Source: an uncultured Brevundimonas sp.
GTDB taxonomy: Bacteria > Pseudomonadota > Alphaproteobacteria > Caulobacterales > Caulobacteraceae
Reading direction: 5' to 3'
Length of the DNA: 9,199 nt
NCBI GenBank assembly: GCA_946481425.1
Contig: CAMLNT010000083.1
Location: forward strand, 1-9,199
Shown one piece after another: positions 1 through 6,329 of the stretch (positions are counted from its first letter, which is position 1; each line of letters starts with the position of its first letter). The notes beneath the pieces were generated by a model. That model saw only the letters and a program-made list of their open reading frames with translations. It was not told the origin of the DNA and ran no database searches. Both the position numbers and the translations under genes were made by a program.

Positions 1-105
1 CCCGATGACCGCCACGACCGAGAAGATGGCCATGAGTTTGGCGTATTTGACGAACTTGAAGTTCGTCTTGATCGGAATGATCTTGATGAGGGGCCAGAAC
101 TTCAT
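1..105 (-). CDS. secF: Protein translocase subunit SecF, N-terminal fragment (cut by window edge)
   Basis: Partial gene; only the first 35 codons are present and the rest lies beyond the left edge. The peptide begins MKFWPLIKIIPIKTNFKFVK, a short basic cytoplasmic leader with a phenylalanine/lysine-rich stretch, followed by the start of a hydrophobic segment (about residues 24-35) that fits the first membrane helix of SecF. SecF pairs with SecD in the inner membrane and uses the proton motive force to help pull secreted proteins across after SecA has acted. The ATG follows the secD stop by 8 bases, and the secD TGA forms part of the TGAGG Shine-Dalgarno sequence (112-116, minus strand). This spacing, with the gene order yajC-secD-secF, implies co-translation. 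The identification rests mainly on operon position plus the N-terminal pattern. Confidence 0.88.
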   Translation of the reverse strand, partial: MKFWPLIKIIPIKTNFKFVKYAKLMAIFSVVAVIG

Positions 106-113
106 GATGGGCC

Positions 114-1706
114 TCAAGCAATCGGCAGGGTCTTGGGCCGCGTCATGCGAACCCACAGGCCCAGGCAGACCTGGGTGATCAGGACGGCGGTGAACACCGA
201 GGTGATGACGCCGATGGACAGGGTCCATGCGAAGCCCTTCACCGGACCGGCGCCGAAGAAGAACATGATCCAGGCCGCGATCAGCGTGGTCAGGTTGGCG
301 TCGACAATGGTCACCCAGGCGCGCGAGAAGCCTGCGTCCATGGCCGAGATGGCCGACTTGCCGGCCCGCACCTCGTCGCGCATGCGCTCGTAGATGATGA
401 CGTTGGCGTCCACCGCCATCGCCAGCGTCAGGATCAGACCGGCGATGCCCGGCAGCGACAGGCTGGCCTGGATCAGCGACATGGCCGCGATGACCAGCAG
501 GCCGTTGACCAGCAGCGCCAGCACCGAAATGCCGCCGAACAGGAAGCCGTAAGCGAGGATCATGAACACCAGCACGCCGACGAAGGCGACGGTCGTGGCG
601 ATGGCGCCGCCACGGACGGCGTCCGCGCCCAGTTCTGCGCCGACCACGCGGCGTTCCTCGATGTTCAGCCGCGCCGGAAGGGCGCCGGCGTTCAGCAGCG
701 TCACCATTTCACCCGCCCGCTCATAGCCGCCGACGCCGGAAATCTGGCCGGTGCCGCCGGGGATGGGCTCCTGGATGGTGGCGACCGAGACGACGCGGTT
801 GTCGAGCAGAATGGCGAAGGCGCTGCCCACGTTGCGGGTCGTGTAGTCCCCGAAGATCTGCGCTCCTTCGGCGTTGAACTGGAGTCCGACGGCCGGCTGG
901 TTATTCTGGTCGCTGGCGACCTGCGAACGGGTCAGCATGTCGCCCGTCAGCAAGGGCCGCTCGCGAAGCATGCGCGGCTGCCCCTGGTCATCGGTGACCA
1001 TCATATAGCCGTAGGGCGGGCGACCGGACTGCATGGCTTCGGCTGTGCGCTCAGGCGACGCGACCTCATGGAAGGTCAGGCGCGCCGTCTGGCCGATCAG
1101 CCGCTCGATCTCGGCCGGATCACTGACGCCGGGCGCGGTGACGACAATCCGGTCACGGCCCTGGCGGACCGGGTTGATCTCGTTGGTGCCGGTCTCATCG
1201 AGGCGGCGCCGGATGACCTCGATCGACCGCTGGACGGCCTGCGACGATTCTTCGGCGAACTGGCGCTCGGAGAAACCGATGCTGAGGCGGCCGTTCGGGG
1301 CGTCGTCGACCGTCAGGTTCGGCTGACCGTTCTGCGGATCGATCACCACCAGCCCGCGAAGCGCCGTGCGCGCCTCGTCACGCTGGGCCGGATTGTTGAT
1401 GGCGACCGTGACGGCGTACTGCCCCTCGACCGGGATCTGGTGCCCGATCCCGGCGGCGTTCAGGGTCGTATTGACCTCATCGGCCAGGTTGGACACCCGC
1501 TGGACCCGCAGCTCGTCGATATCGACCTCGAGCAGCAGGTAGGAGCCCCCGCGAAGGTCGAGACCTAGATTGAGCGCATTGTGCGGCGCCCAGCCGGGCA
1601 TGGCGTCGCGCTGTTCGCGGCTCATCAGGTTCGGAGCGGCATAGGCCAGGCCCAGCACCGCCGCGACGATGACGAGAATGACTTTCCAGCGGGAAAGCTG
1701 AATCAT
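114..1706 (-). CDS. secD: Protein translocase subunit SecD
   Basis: Full-length SecD, 530 aa, the usual alphaproteobacterial size and shorter than the roughly 615 aa E. coli protein. SecD and SecF form an RND-superfamily inner-membrane complex that couples proton flow to late steps of Sec-dependent export. Visible features: a first membrane helix at about residues 8-24; the family motif LNLGLDLRGG at about 45-54; a large periplasmic region (P1) up to about residue 365, including LLDNRVVSVATIQEPIPGG; then five closely packed hydrophobic segments. Among these sits MAVDANVIIYERMRDE (430-445), whose aspartate in DAN belongs to the conserved proton-pathway motif. The ATG at 1706 is preceded by AGAGGG with 6 bases of spacing. 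The gene lies 29 bases downstream of yajC and 8 bases upstream of secF on the same strand, so the three are almost certainly one transcript. Nothing looks truncated or degenerate. Confidence 0.97.
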   Translation of the reverse strand: MIQLSRWKVILVIVAAVLGLAYAAPNLMSREQRDAMPGWAPHNALNLGLDLRGGSYLLLEVDIDELRVQRVSNLADEVNTTLNAAGIGHQIPVEGQYAVTVAINNPAQRDEARTALRGLVVIDPQNGQPNLTVDDAPNGRLSIGFSERQFAEESSQAVQRSIEVIRRRLDETGTNEINPVRQGRDRIVVTAPGVSDPAEIERLIGQTARLTFHEVASPERTAEAMQSGRPPYGYMMVTDDQGQPRMLRERPLLTGDMLTRSQVASDQNNQPAVGLQFNAEGAQIFGDYTTRNVGSAFAILLDNRVVSVATIQEPIPGGTGQISGVGGYERAGEMVTLLNAGALPARLNIEERRVVGAELGADAVRGGAIATTVAFVGVLVFMILAYGFLFGGISVLALLVNGLLVIAAMSLIQASLSLPGIAGLILTLAMAVDANVIIYERMRDEVRAGKSAISAMDAGFSRAWVTIVDANLTTLIAAWIMFFFGAGPVKGFAWTLSIGVITSVFTAVLITQVCLGLWVRMTRPKTLPIA

Positions 1707-1735
1707 GAGAGGCCCTCTCGGCCGCTGTCAGACAA

Positions 1736-2071
1736 TCAGGACTTGTCGTTGGCGGCGGCGATCTCGCCCTTGCCGCGGACTTCGGCGACCATGTTCTTCA
1801 GGACGCGGACGTTCACGCCCTGCGAGATCTCGACCATGGCTTCCTGCTCTTCGACGCGCGTGACCTTGCCGATCATGCCGTTGGACAGCACGACCGTATC
1901 GCCGCGCTTGATGCCGGACACCGCCGCCTGGTGCGCCTTGGCGCGACGCTGCTGCGGGCGGATCAGCAGGAAGTAGAACAGCACGAAGACGATGATGAAC
2001 GGGGCGAATTGGACGAGGATCGCCACCATGCCGCCTTCAGGGGCAGCGCCAGGAGCCGGGGTCGCGGACAT
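1736..2071 (-). CDS. yajC: Preprotein translocase accessory subunit YajC
   Basis: Small single-pass membrane protein of 111 aa, first gene of the yajC-secD-secF operon. YajC associates with SecD/SecF in the inner membrane; it is dispensable in E. coli and its exact role is unsettled. The sequence has an Ala/Pro/Gly-rich N-terminus (residues 1-14), a hydrophobic helix at about 16-37, and immediately after it the family signature RPQQRR (38-43). A basic, then mixed, cytoplasmic domain follows, containing GIKRGDTVVLSNGMIGKV, which matches the conserved small beta-rich YajC domain. The C-terminal tail is Ala/Lys-rich. The ATG is preceded by GGAG on the minus strand (2077-2080) with 5 bases of spacing. 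An internal Met at residue 15 also exists, but the upstream start has the better ribosome site. Confidence 0.96.
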   Translation of the reverse strand: MSATPAPGAAPEGGMVAILVQFAPFIIVFVLFYFLLIRPQQRRAKAHQAAVSGIKRGDTVVLSNGMIGKVTRVEEQEAMVEISQGVNVRVLKNMVAEVRGKGEIAAANDKS

Positions 2072-2134
2072 GAAGTCTCCGGAAAGAATAGACGAGCGTC
2101 GGGCCCCCGCCCGCGCCGGAATAAGGGAGGGCGG

Positions 2135-2163
2135 AAACTAGGAGGGGTCGCCCGGATTTGCAA
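2135..2163 (-). promoter_or_regulatory. Candidate promoter for the yajC-secD-secF operon
   Basis: On the minus strand, TTGCAA (2158-2163) and TAGTTT (2135-2140) are separated by exactly 17 bases. They match the sigma-70 boxes at 4 of 6 and 3 of 6 positions. A transcript starting about 7 bases downstream would have a leader of roughly 56 bases before the yajC ATG. The match is weak and such matches occur by chance, so this is only the best candidate seen in the 176-base divergent gap between yajC and the RidA-family gene. I saw no convincing promoter for the plus-strand gene in the same gap. Confidence 0.22.
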
Positions 2164-2231
2164 CGCGGTCCCGGGTGAAATCGCCGCACCCTTCCGCTCG
2201 GCGTTTTCAAGGGCTACATGCCCCGCAAATC

Positions 2232-2239
2232 AAGAGGAG
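2232..2239 (+). promoter_or_regulatory. Ribosome binding site that fixes the RidA-family start
   Basis: AAGAGGAG lies 8 bases before the ATG at 2248. An in-frame ATG at 2218 would add ten residues (MPRKSRGAAP) that do not resemble the family N-terminus and has no purine-rich site before it. The later start is therefore preferred. Confidence 0.75.
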
Positions 2240-2247
2240 CCGCCCCC

Positions 2248-2706
2248 ATGTCCGTCGCCGCCCGCCTGAAGGAACTCGGCATCGAACTTCCGCCGCCCGC
2301 CGCCGCGGTCGCCAACTATGTGCCGTTCATGCGCTCGGGCAATCTGCTGCACATCGCCGGCCAGCTGTCCAACGACGCGTCGGGCGGCGTGAAGGGCACC
2401 GTCGGCGTCGATGTCGACATGGATGAAGCCGTACGGGCTGCTCGCCTGTCGGGCGTCAACCTCCTCGCCCAGATGAACGCCGCGCTCGATGGGGATCTGG
2501 ACCGCGTCACCCGCATCGTAAAACTCGGCGGCTTCGTCCAGGCCGGCCCCGACTTCATCGAAATCCCCAAGGTCATCAACGGCTGCTCGGATCTGATGGT
2601 CGAGGTCTTCGGCGACGTTGGTCGTCACGCCCGTTCGGCCGTCGGCGTCTACAAGCTTCCGCTCGGCTTCGCCGTCGAAGTCGACGCCATCGTCGAGGTG
2701 CGGTGA
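2248..2706 (+). CDS. RidA family protein (YjgF/YER057c/UK114 superfamily), long subgroup
   Basis: 152-aa protein of the YjgF/YER057c/UK114 fold. The founding member RidA hydrolyses reactive enamine/imine intermediates (for example 2-aminoacrylate made by PLP enzymes) to 2-ketoacids; cytoplasmic trimers are usual. The region HIAGQLSN (35-42) matches the superfamily's first conserved strand. The C-terminal block ARSAVGVYKLPLGFAVEVDA (128-147) matches the RidA signature, with Arg129 at the position of the substrate-binding arginine of RidA and Glu144 at the conserved acidic position. At about 150 residues it is longer than RidA (about 128), placing it in the longer subgroup whose substrate is not established, so I give no gene symbol. 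The TGA stop overlaps the next gene's GTG start within GTGA, indicating translational coupling to the acyltransferase. Confidence 0.9.
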   Translation: MSVAARLKELGIELPPPAAAVANYVPFMRSGNLLHIAGQLSNDASGGVKGTVGVDVDMDEAVRAARLSGVNLLAQMNAALDGDLDRVTRIVKLGGFVQAGPDFIEIPKVINGCSDLMVEVFGDVGRHARSAVGVYKLPLGFAVEVDAIVEVR

Positions 2707-3845
2707 GCCTAAGCGCCCGCATCCACGGATCCATCGCCGACATCGGCCGCGAGGCGTGGGACGCCCACGCCTCGCTGACCGGCGATCCGTTCCTTAGCTA
2801 CGATTTCCTTGAGGCCTGCGAAGCCTCCGGCTGCGCCCAGCCTCGTCAGGGCTGGGCGCCCCGCCACCTGACCCTTGAGAATGGCGGCGACGTCGTCGGC
2901 GTCATGCCCCTCTATCTGAAGGGCCACAGCCAGGGCGAATACGTCTTCGACCACGCCTGGGCCGACGCCTATCAGCGAGCAGGCGGCCAGTACTATCCCA
3001 AGCTCCTTTCAGCGATCCCGTTCACGCCTGTAGCCGGCCCGCGCCTTCTGGCGGAAAGCGAAGAGCGCAAGCGGGCCCTGCTCGGAGCCGCGGTCGGCCT
3101 CACCGAGCGCGAAGGCCTGTCCTCCCTGCATGTCAACTTCGCCGACGACGCCGATCAGGCGGTCCTGACCCACGCGGGCCTCCTCGGCCGCCAGGATCGG
3201 CAGTTTGTCTGGGACAACGCCGGCTACGTCTCCTTCGAGGACTTTCTCGCCGCCCTGTCCTCGAGCCGCCGCAAGACGATCCGGCGCGAACGCCGCGAGG
3301 CCCAGGCGGGCCTCGACATCTGCGTCCTGACCGGCGGAGATCTGACCGAAGACGCGTGGGACGCCTTCTTCGCCTTCTACATGGACACCGGCTCGCGCAA
3401 ATGGGGCCGGCCCTATCTGAACCGCTTGTTCTTCTCGCTGGTCGGCGAGCGAATGGCGGACCGGATCGCCCTGGTCATGGCCTACGACGCGGGCCGCCCC
3501 ATCGCGGGGGCCCTGAACTTCATCGGCCGCGACGCCCTTTATGGGCGGCAGTGGGGCGCGCTGGAACCACGCCCCTTTCTGCATTTCGAACTCTGTTATT
3601 ATCAGGCGATCCAGTTCGCCATCGAACGCGGCCTGTCCCGCGTCGAGGCGGGCGCGCAGGGTGAGCACAAGCTGGCGCGCGGCTACCTGCCCCGCACAGT
3701 TCATTCCGCCCACCACATCGTCCACCAGGGCCTGCGGAATGCCGTGGCCGACTATCTGGAACGCGAACGGCTGGCTGTCGCCGAGGACTCCCTGATGCTG
3801 GCGTCGGAGTATTCGCCCTTCCGTCGCGACGAACCGACGCGCTGA
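2703..3845 (+). CDS. FemAB-like GNAT-fold N-acyltransferase (COG3146 / PF04339 family)
   Basis: 380-aa cytoplasmic protein of the predicted N-acyltransferase family formerly DUF482, annotated in databases as 'peptidoglycan biosynthesis/recognition' or GNAT family. Its substrate is unknown. Family features: the N-terminal block DPFLSYDFLEACEASGCA (28-45), the basic stretch SSSRRKTIRRERREA (186-200), the motif SRKWGRPYLN (231-240), and the C-terminal signature HFELCYYQAIQFAIERGL (294-311) followed by EAGAQGEHKLARGYLP (315-330). The GTG start (2703) overlaps the upstream RidA-family TGA, with GAGG at 2695-2698 inside that gene as ribosome site. No membrane segment or signal peptide is visible. 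The pairing suggests the two act on linked metabolites, but this is inference; a peptidoglycan role is not demonstrated by anything here. Confidence 0.9.
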   Translation: MSLSARIHGSIADIGREAWDAHASLTGDPFLSYDFLEACEASGCAQPRQGWAPRHLTLENGGDVVGVMPLYLKGHSQGEYVFDHAWADAYQRAGGQYYPKLLSAIPFTPVAGPRLLAESEERKRALLGAAVGLTEREGLSSLHVNFADDADQAVLTHAGLLGRQDRQFVWDNAGYVSFEDFLAALSSSRRKTIRRERREAQAGLDICVLTGGDLTEDAWDAFFAFYMDTGSRKWGRPYLNRLFFSLVGERMADRIALVMAYDAGRPIAGALNFIGRDALYGRQWGALEPRPFLHFELCYYQAIQFAIERGLSRVEAGAQGEHKLARGYLPRTVHSAHHIVHQGLRNAVADYLERERLAVAEDSLMLASEYSPFRRDEPTR

Positions 3846-3906
3846 CGGAACGGCCCGGGCCTCCACGCGCTATCGTGTCGTCAGCACCAAGTCGGAGGGA
3901 TATTCC

Positions 3907-4224
3907 ATGGACAATCGCATTTCCGGAGCCGTCACCCGCGCCCGCGGCGCCGCCGAGCGCATCGCCGGCGACAGCCTGGGCGATCTCGGCCTGCAGGTCC
4001 GCGGGCGCGCCGATGAGCTTCGCGGCCGTGCAGTCGAGAGCTACGGCTGGGCCGTCAATCAGGCCGAGCGCCTCGCGGCAGACCTGCCGGTCGAACTTCG
4101 CGACGTCGCCGATCGCGGCGTCGACTTCGCCCGTCGCAAGCCGCTGGTCACCGCCGGCATCGTTGCGGGTGTCGTGGCCGTGCTTCTCGGCGCCTTGGCG
4201 GGCGAGCGGCGCTACCGCCGCTAG
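3907..4224 (+). CDS. CsbD-like small protein with C-terminal membrane anchor
   Basis: 105-aa protein, not a named gene. Residues 13-50 (GAAERIAGDSLGDLGLQVRG and on to ADELRGRAVESYG) follow the spacing of the CsbD stress-protein repeat, with A-G-x-x-x-G-D-x-x-L and a downstream G-x-A-D-x-x-x-G. Residues 51-78 are charged and helical. Residues 79-98 (PLVTAGIVAGVVAVLLGALA) form a hydrophobic helix, followed by the basic tail GERRYRR. The layout of a soluble helical region plus a C-terminal anchor also resembles the DUF883/ElaB/YqjD ribosome-associated inner-membrane proteins, so either label is possible. GGAGGG (3894-3899) lies 7 bases before the ATG. The stop TAG is nested with that of the converging pccA. 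A general-stress role is inferred from the family only; no promoter could be identified in the short gap (3846-3906). Confidence 0.72.
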   Translation: MDNRISGAVTRARGAAERIAGDSLGDLGLQVRGRADELRGRAVESYGWAVNQAERLAADLPVELRDVADRGVDFARRKPLVTAGIVAGVVAVLLGALAGERRYRR

Positions 4225-6194
4225 GCGAACTCGATCAGGACTTCGTCGGCCGCCACGCTGTCACCCGGCTTGGCGCCGACGGCTTTCACCGTCGCGTCGC
4301 GCTCGGCGCGGATGATGTTCTGCATCTTCATGGCCTCGATGACGGCCACGGCCTGACCCGCCTTGACCTCCTGGCCGGGCTCGACTTCTACCGAAACGAC
4401 CAGCCCCGGCATCGGCGAGACGATCAGCTTGCCGGTGTCGGCCGCCTTGCGCTCGGGAAGTCGGGCGTAGAAGGCCGCCGCCTCCGGCGTCAGCACCCTC
4501 ACCCTCTGGCGCGCGGCGCGATGGCGGATGTCGTAGCCGTCAGGCTTGCGTCGAACCTCGGCGGTGTAAGGCCGGCCATCCAGGATGGCGGACAACTGCG
4601 GCTGGCCGGGACGCCAGTCGGCATCCGTCATCATCAGGCTGCGGCCATCGTCCATGTGAATGATCAGGCCTTCGCCCGTCAGGTCCAGCGCGACCCGGTG
4701 CGCCTCGCCGGCAAGAAGCACGGTCCACTCAAAGCGGTCGGGCGCGTCGGTCCGCGCCCTTTCAAACGCGTGCATCATGGCCGCCGATGCGATCATCAGG
4801 TCGGTCTGGAAGCCGTCGGGCTCCAGGCCACGGAAACCATCGGGAAACTCATCGGCGATGTAGCTGGTCGCCAGCTGGCCCGACCGAAAGCGGGGCTGGT
4901 CCATCACGGCCGAGAGGAACGGCACATTGTGGCCCAAGCCTTCCAGATACGCCTCCTCAAGCGCCCGGCCCATGCCTTCGATGGCCGTCTGCCGATCCGG
5001 GCCCCAGACGCACAGCTTGGCGATCATGGGGTCGTAGAACATCGAGATCTCGTCACCCTCGCGCACGCCCGAGTCGTTGCGGATCACGACCTCTCCATTC
5101 GGGCCTTCCTCCGGCGACCGGTAGCGGCTCAGACGGCCTATTGACGGCAGGAAGCCCCGGTAGGGGTCCTCGGCGTAGATGCGGCTCTCGATAGCCCAGC
5201 CCTCGATCTTGAGATCTTTCTGCTCGAAAGCCAGCGCCTCACCCGCGGCCGAGCGGATCATCTGCTCGATGAGATCGACGCCGGTGATCAGTTCCGTGAC
5301 CGGGTGTTCGACCTGGATGCGGGTGTTCATTTCCAGGAAGAAGAAGCTCTTGTCCTGCCCGGCCACGAACTCGACCGTCCCGGCCGAGTCGTAGTTGACC
5401 GCCCTGGCCAGGGCGACGGCCTGGGCTCCCATCGCCATCCGGGTCTCCTCGTCCAGCAGAGGGCTCGGCGCCTCTTCGATGACTTTCTGGTTGCGCCGCT
5501 GGATCGAGCACTCGCGCTCGAACAGATGGACGACGTGGCCATGCTTGTCGCCGAGCACCTGAATCTCGACGTGGCGCGGACTGACGATGAACTTTTCGAG
5601 GAAGACACGATCATCCCCGAACGCGCCCTTGGCCTCGGCCTTAACCGCGGCGAATCCCTCGGCCATGTCGTCATCGCCATGGGCGACCCGGATGCCCTTG
5701 CCGCCGCCGCCGGCCGACGCCTTGATCATCACAGGATAGCCGATCTGGCGCGCGATCGTGACGGCCTCTTCCGGCGTTTCGATCAGGCCCATGTGGCCAG
5801 GCACGGTCGAAACCCCGGCGTCGGCGGCGAATTTCTTCGAGGTGATCTTGTCGCCCATGGCCTCGATGGCCTCGGGGTTCGGTCCGATGAAGGCGATGCC
5901 TTCATCGCGCAGACGTCGCGCGAAGCCCGCATTCTCCGACAGGAAACCAAACCCGGGATGGACGGCTTCCGCACCCGTGTCCTTGAGGGCCTGGATGATC
6001 TTATCGGCGACCAGGTAACTCTCGGCGGCTGCTGCCGGACCGATATGGACCGTCTCGTCGGCCATCTCGACCGCAAGGCTGTCAGCGTCCGCGTCGGAAT
6101 AGACCTGCACCGTGCGGATTCCCATCCGCTTGCAGGTCTTGATGATGCGGACCGCGATTTCGCCGCGATTGGCGATCAGTATCTTGGAAAACAT
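4221..6194 (-). CDS. pccA: Propionyl-CoA carboxylase alpha subunit (biotin carboxylase + biotin carrier)
   Basis: 657-aa biotin-dependent carboxylase subunit. It charges its own biotin with CO2 using ATP and bicarbonate; the beta subunit (not in this window) then transfers CO2 to propionyl-CoA, giving methylmalonyl-CoA in odd-chain fatty-acid, Val/Ile and propionate breakdown. Domains: biotin carboxylase about 1-447, starting KILIANRGEIAVRI, with the ATP-grasp glycine loop AGGGGKGIRV (161-170), ERECSIQRRNQK (226-237) and EMNTRIQVEHPVTE (288-301); a linker/BT region about 465-585 typical of PCC; and a biotinyl domain about 588-657 with EAMKM at 620-624, so Lys623 carries biotin. Met-Gln-Asn after the lysine and the length favour PCC over 3-methylcrotonyl-CoA carboxylase, which remains the main alternative. 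GAAGGG precedes the ATG with 5 bases of spacing. No sign of frameshift. Confidence 0.92.
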   Translation of the reverse strand: MFSKILIANRGEIAVRIIKTCKRMGIRTVQVYSDADADSLAVEMADETVHIGPAAAAESYLVADKIIQALKDTGAEAVHPGFGFLSENAGFARRLRDEGIAFIGPNPEAIEAMGDKITSKKFAADAGVSTVPGHMGLIETPEEAVTIARQIGYPVMIKASAGGGGKGIRVAHGDDDMAEGFAAVKAEAKGAFGDDRVFLEKFIVSPRHVEIQVLGDKHGHVVHLFERECSIQRRNQKVIEEAPSPLLDEETRMAMGAQAVALARAVNYDSAGTVEFVAGQDKSFFFLEMNTRIQVEHPVTELITGVDLIEQMIRSAAGEALAFEQKDLKIEGWAIESRIYAEDPYRGFLPSIGRLSRYRSPEEGPNGEVVIRNDSGVREGDEISMFYDPMIAKLCVWGPDRQTAIEGMGRALEEAYLEGLGHNVPFLSAVMDQPRFRSGQLATSYIADEFPDGFRGLEPDGFQTDLMIASAAMMHAFERARTDAPDRFEWTVLLAGEAHRVALDLTGEGLIIHMDDGRSLMMTDADWRPGQPQLSAILDGRPYTAEVRRKPDGYDIRHRAARQRVRVLTPEAAAFYARLPERKAADTGKLIVSPMPGLVVSVEVEPGQEVKAGQAVAVIEAMKMQNIIRAERDATVKAVGAKPGDSVAADEVLIEFA

Positions 6195-6249
6195 AGGGAC
6201 CCTTCGCGCACGATCGCGAAAGGCCGTTGCCTAGCCCGCCTGTACGGGC

Positions 6250-6279
6250 TTGGCAAACTGGCGCTCAATCGGCTTTAAC
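6250..6279 (+). promoter_or_regulatory. Candidate promoter for the S41-like gene
   Basis: TTGGCA (6250-6255) matches the -35 consensus at 5 of 6 positions, and TTTAAC (6274-6279) matches the -10 at 4 of 6, with an 18-base spacer. It would give a leader of about 44 bases before the ATG at 6330. It lies in the 135-base divergent gap between pccA and the S41-like gene. Sequence match only. Confidence 0.3.
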
Positions 6280-6329
6280 CCCCGGGACCTCAGCTCCCCG
6301 TGACGTTCGTCCTGAAAGGACCCACGCCT

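Noticed and set aside
2218..2247. Upstream ATG at 2218 as the start of the RidA-family protein
   Set aside because: The ten added residues do not fit the family, and the ribosome site AAGAGGAG (2232-2239) is correctly placed for the ATG at 2248.
3852..3861. GGCCCGGGCC palindrome after the acyltransferase gene as a terminator
   Set aside because: Ten-base palindrome with no loop and no T-run; expected occasionally in high-GC sequence.
3009..3866. 285-codon minus-strand open frame opposite the acyltransferase gene
   Set aside because: Antisense shadow; no family features, and the plus-strand protein shows clear family motifs.
6203..6220. TTCGCG/CGCGAA inverted repeat next to the pccA ribosome site
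   Set aside because: Only 6 bp with a 6-base loop in GC-rich leader sequence; too weak to claim as an operator or riboregulator without comparison to relatives.
5304..6278. 324-codon plus-strand open frame opposite pccA
   Set aside because: Antisense shadow of the biotin carboxylase coding sequence; the product is Asp/Arg/Leu-rich without motifs.
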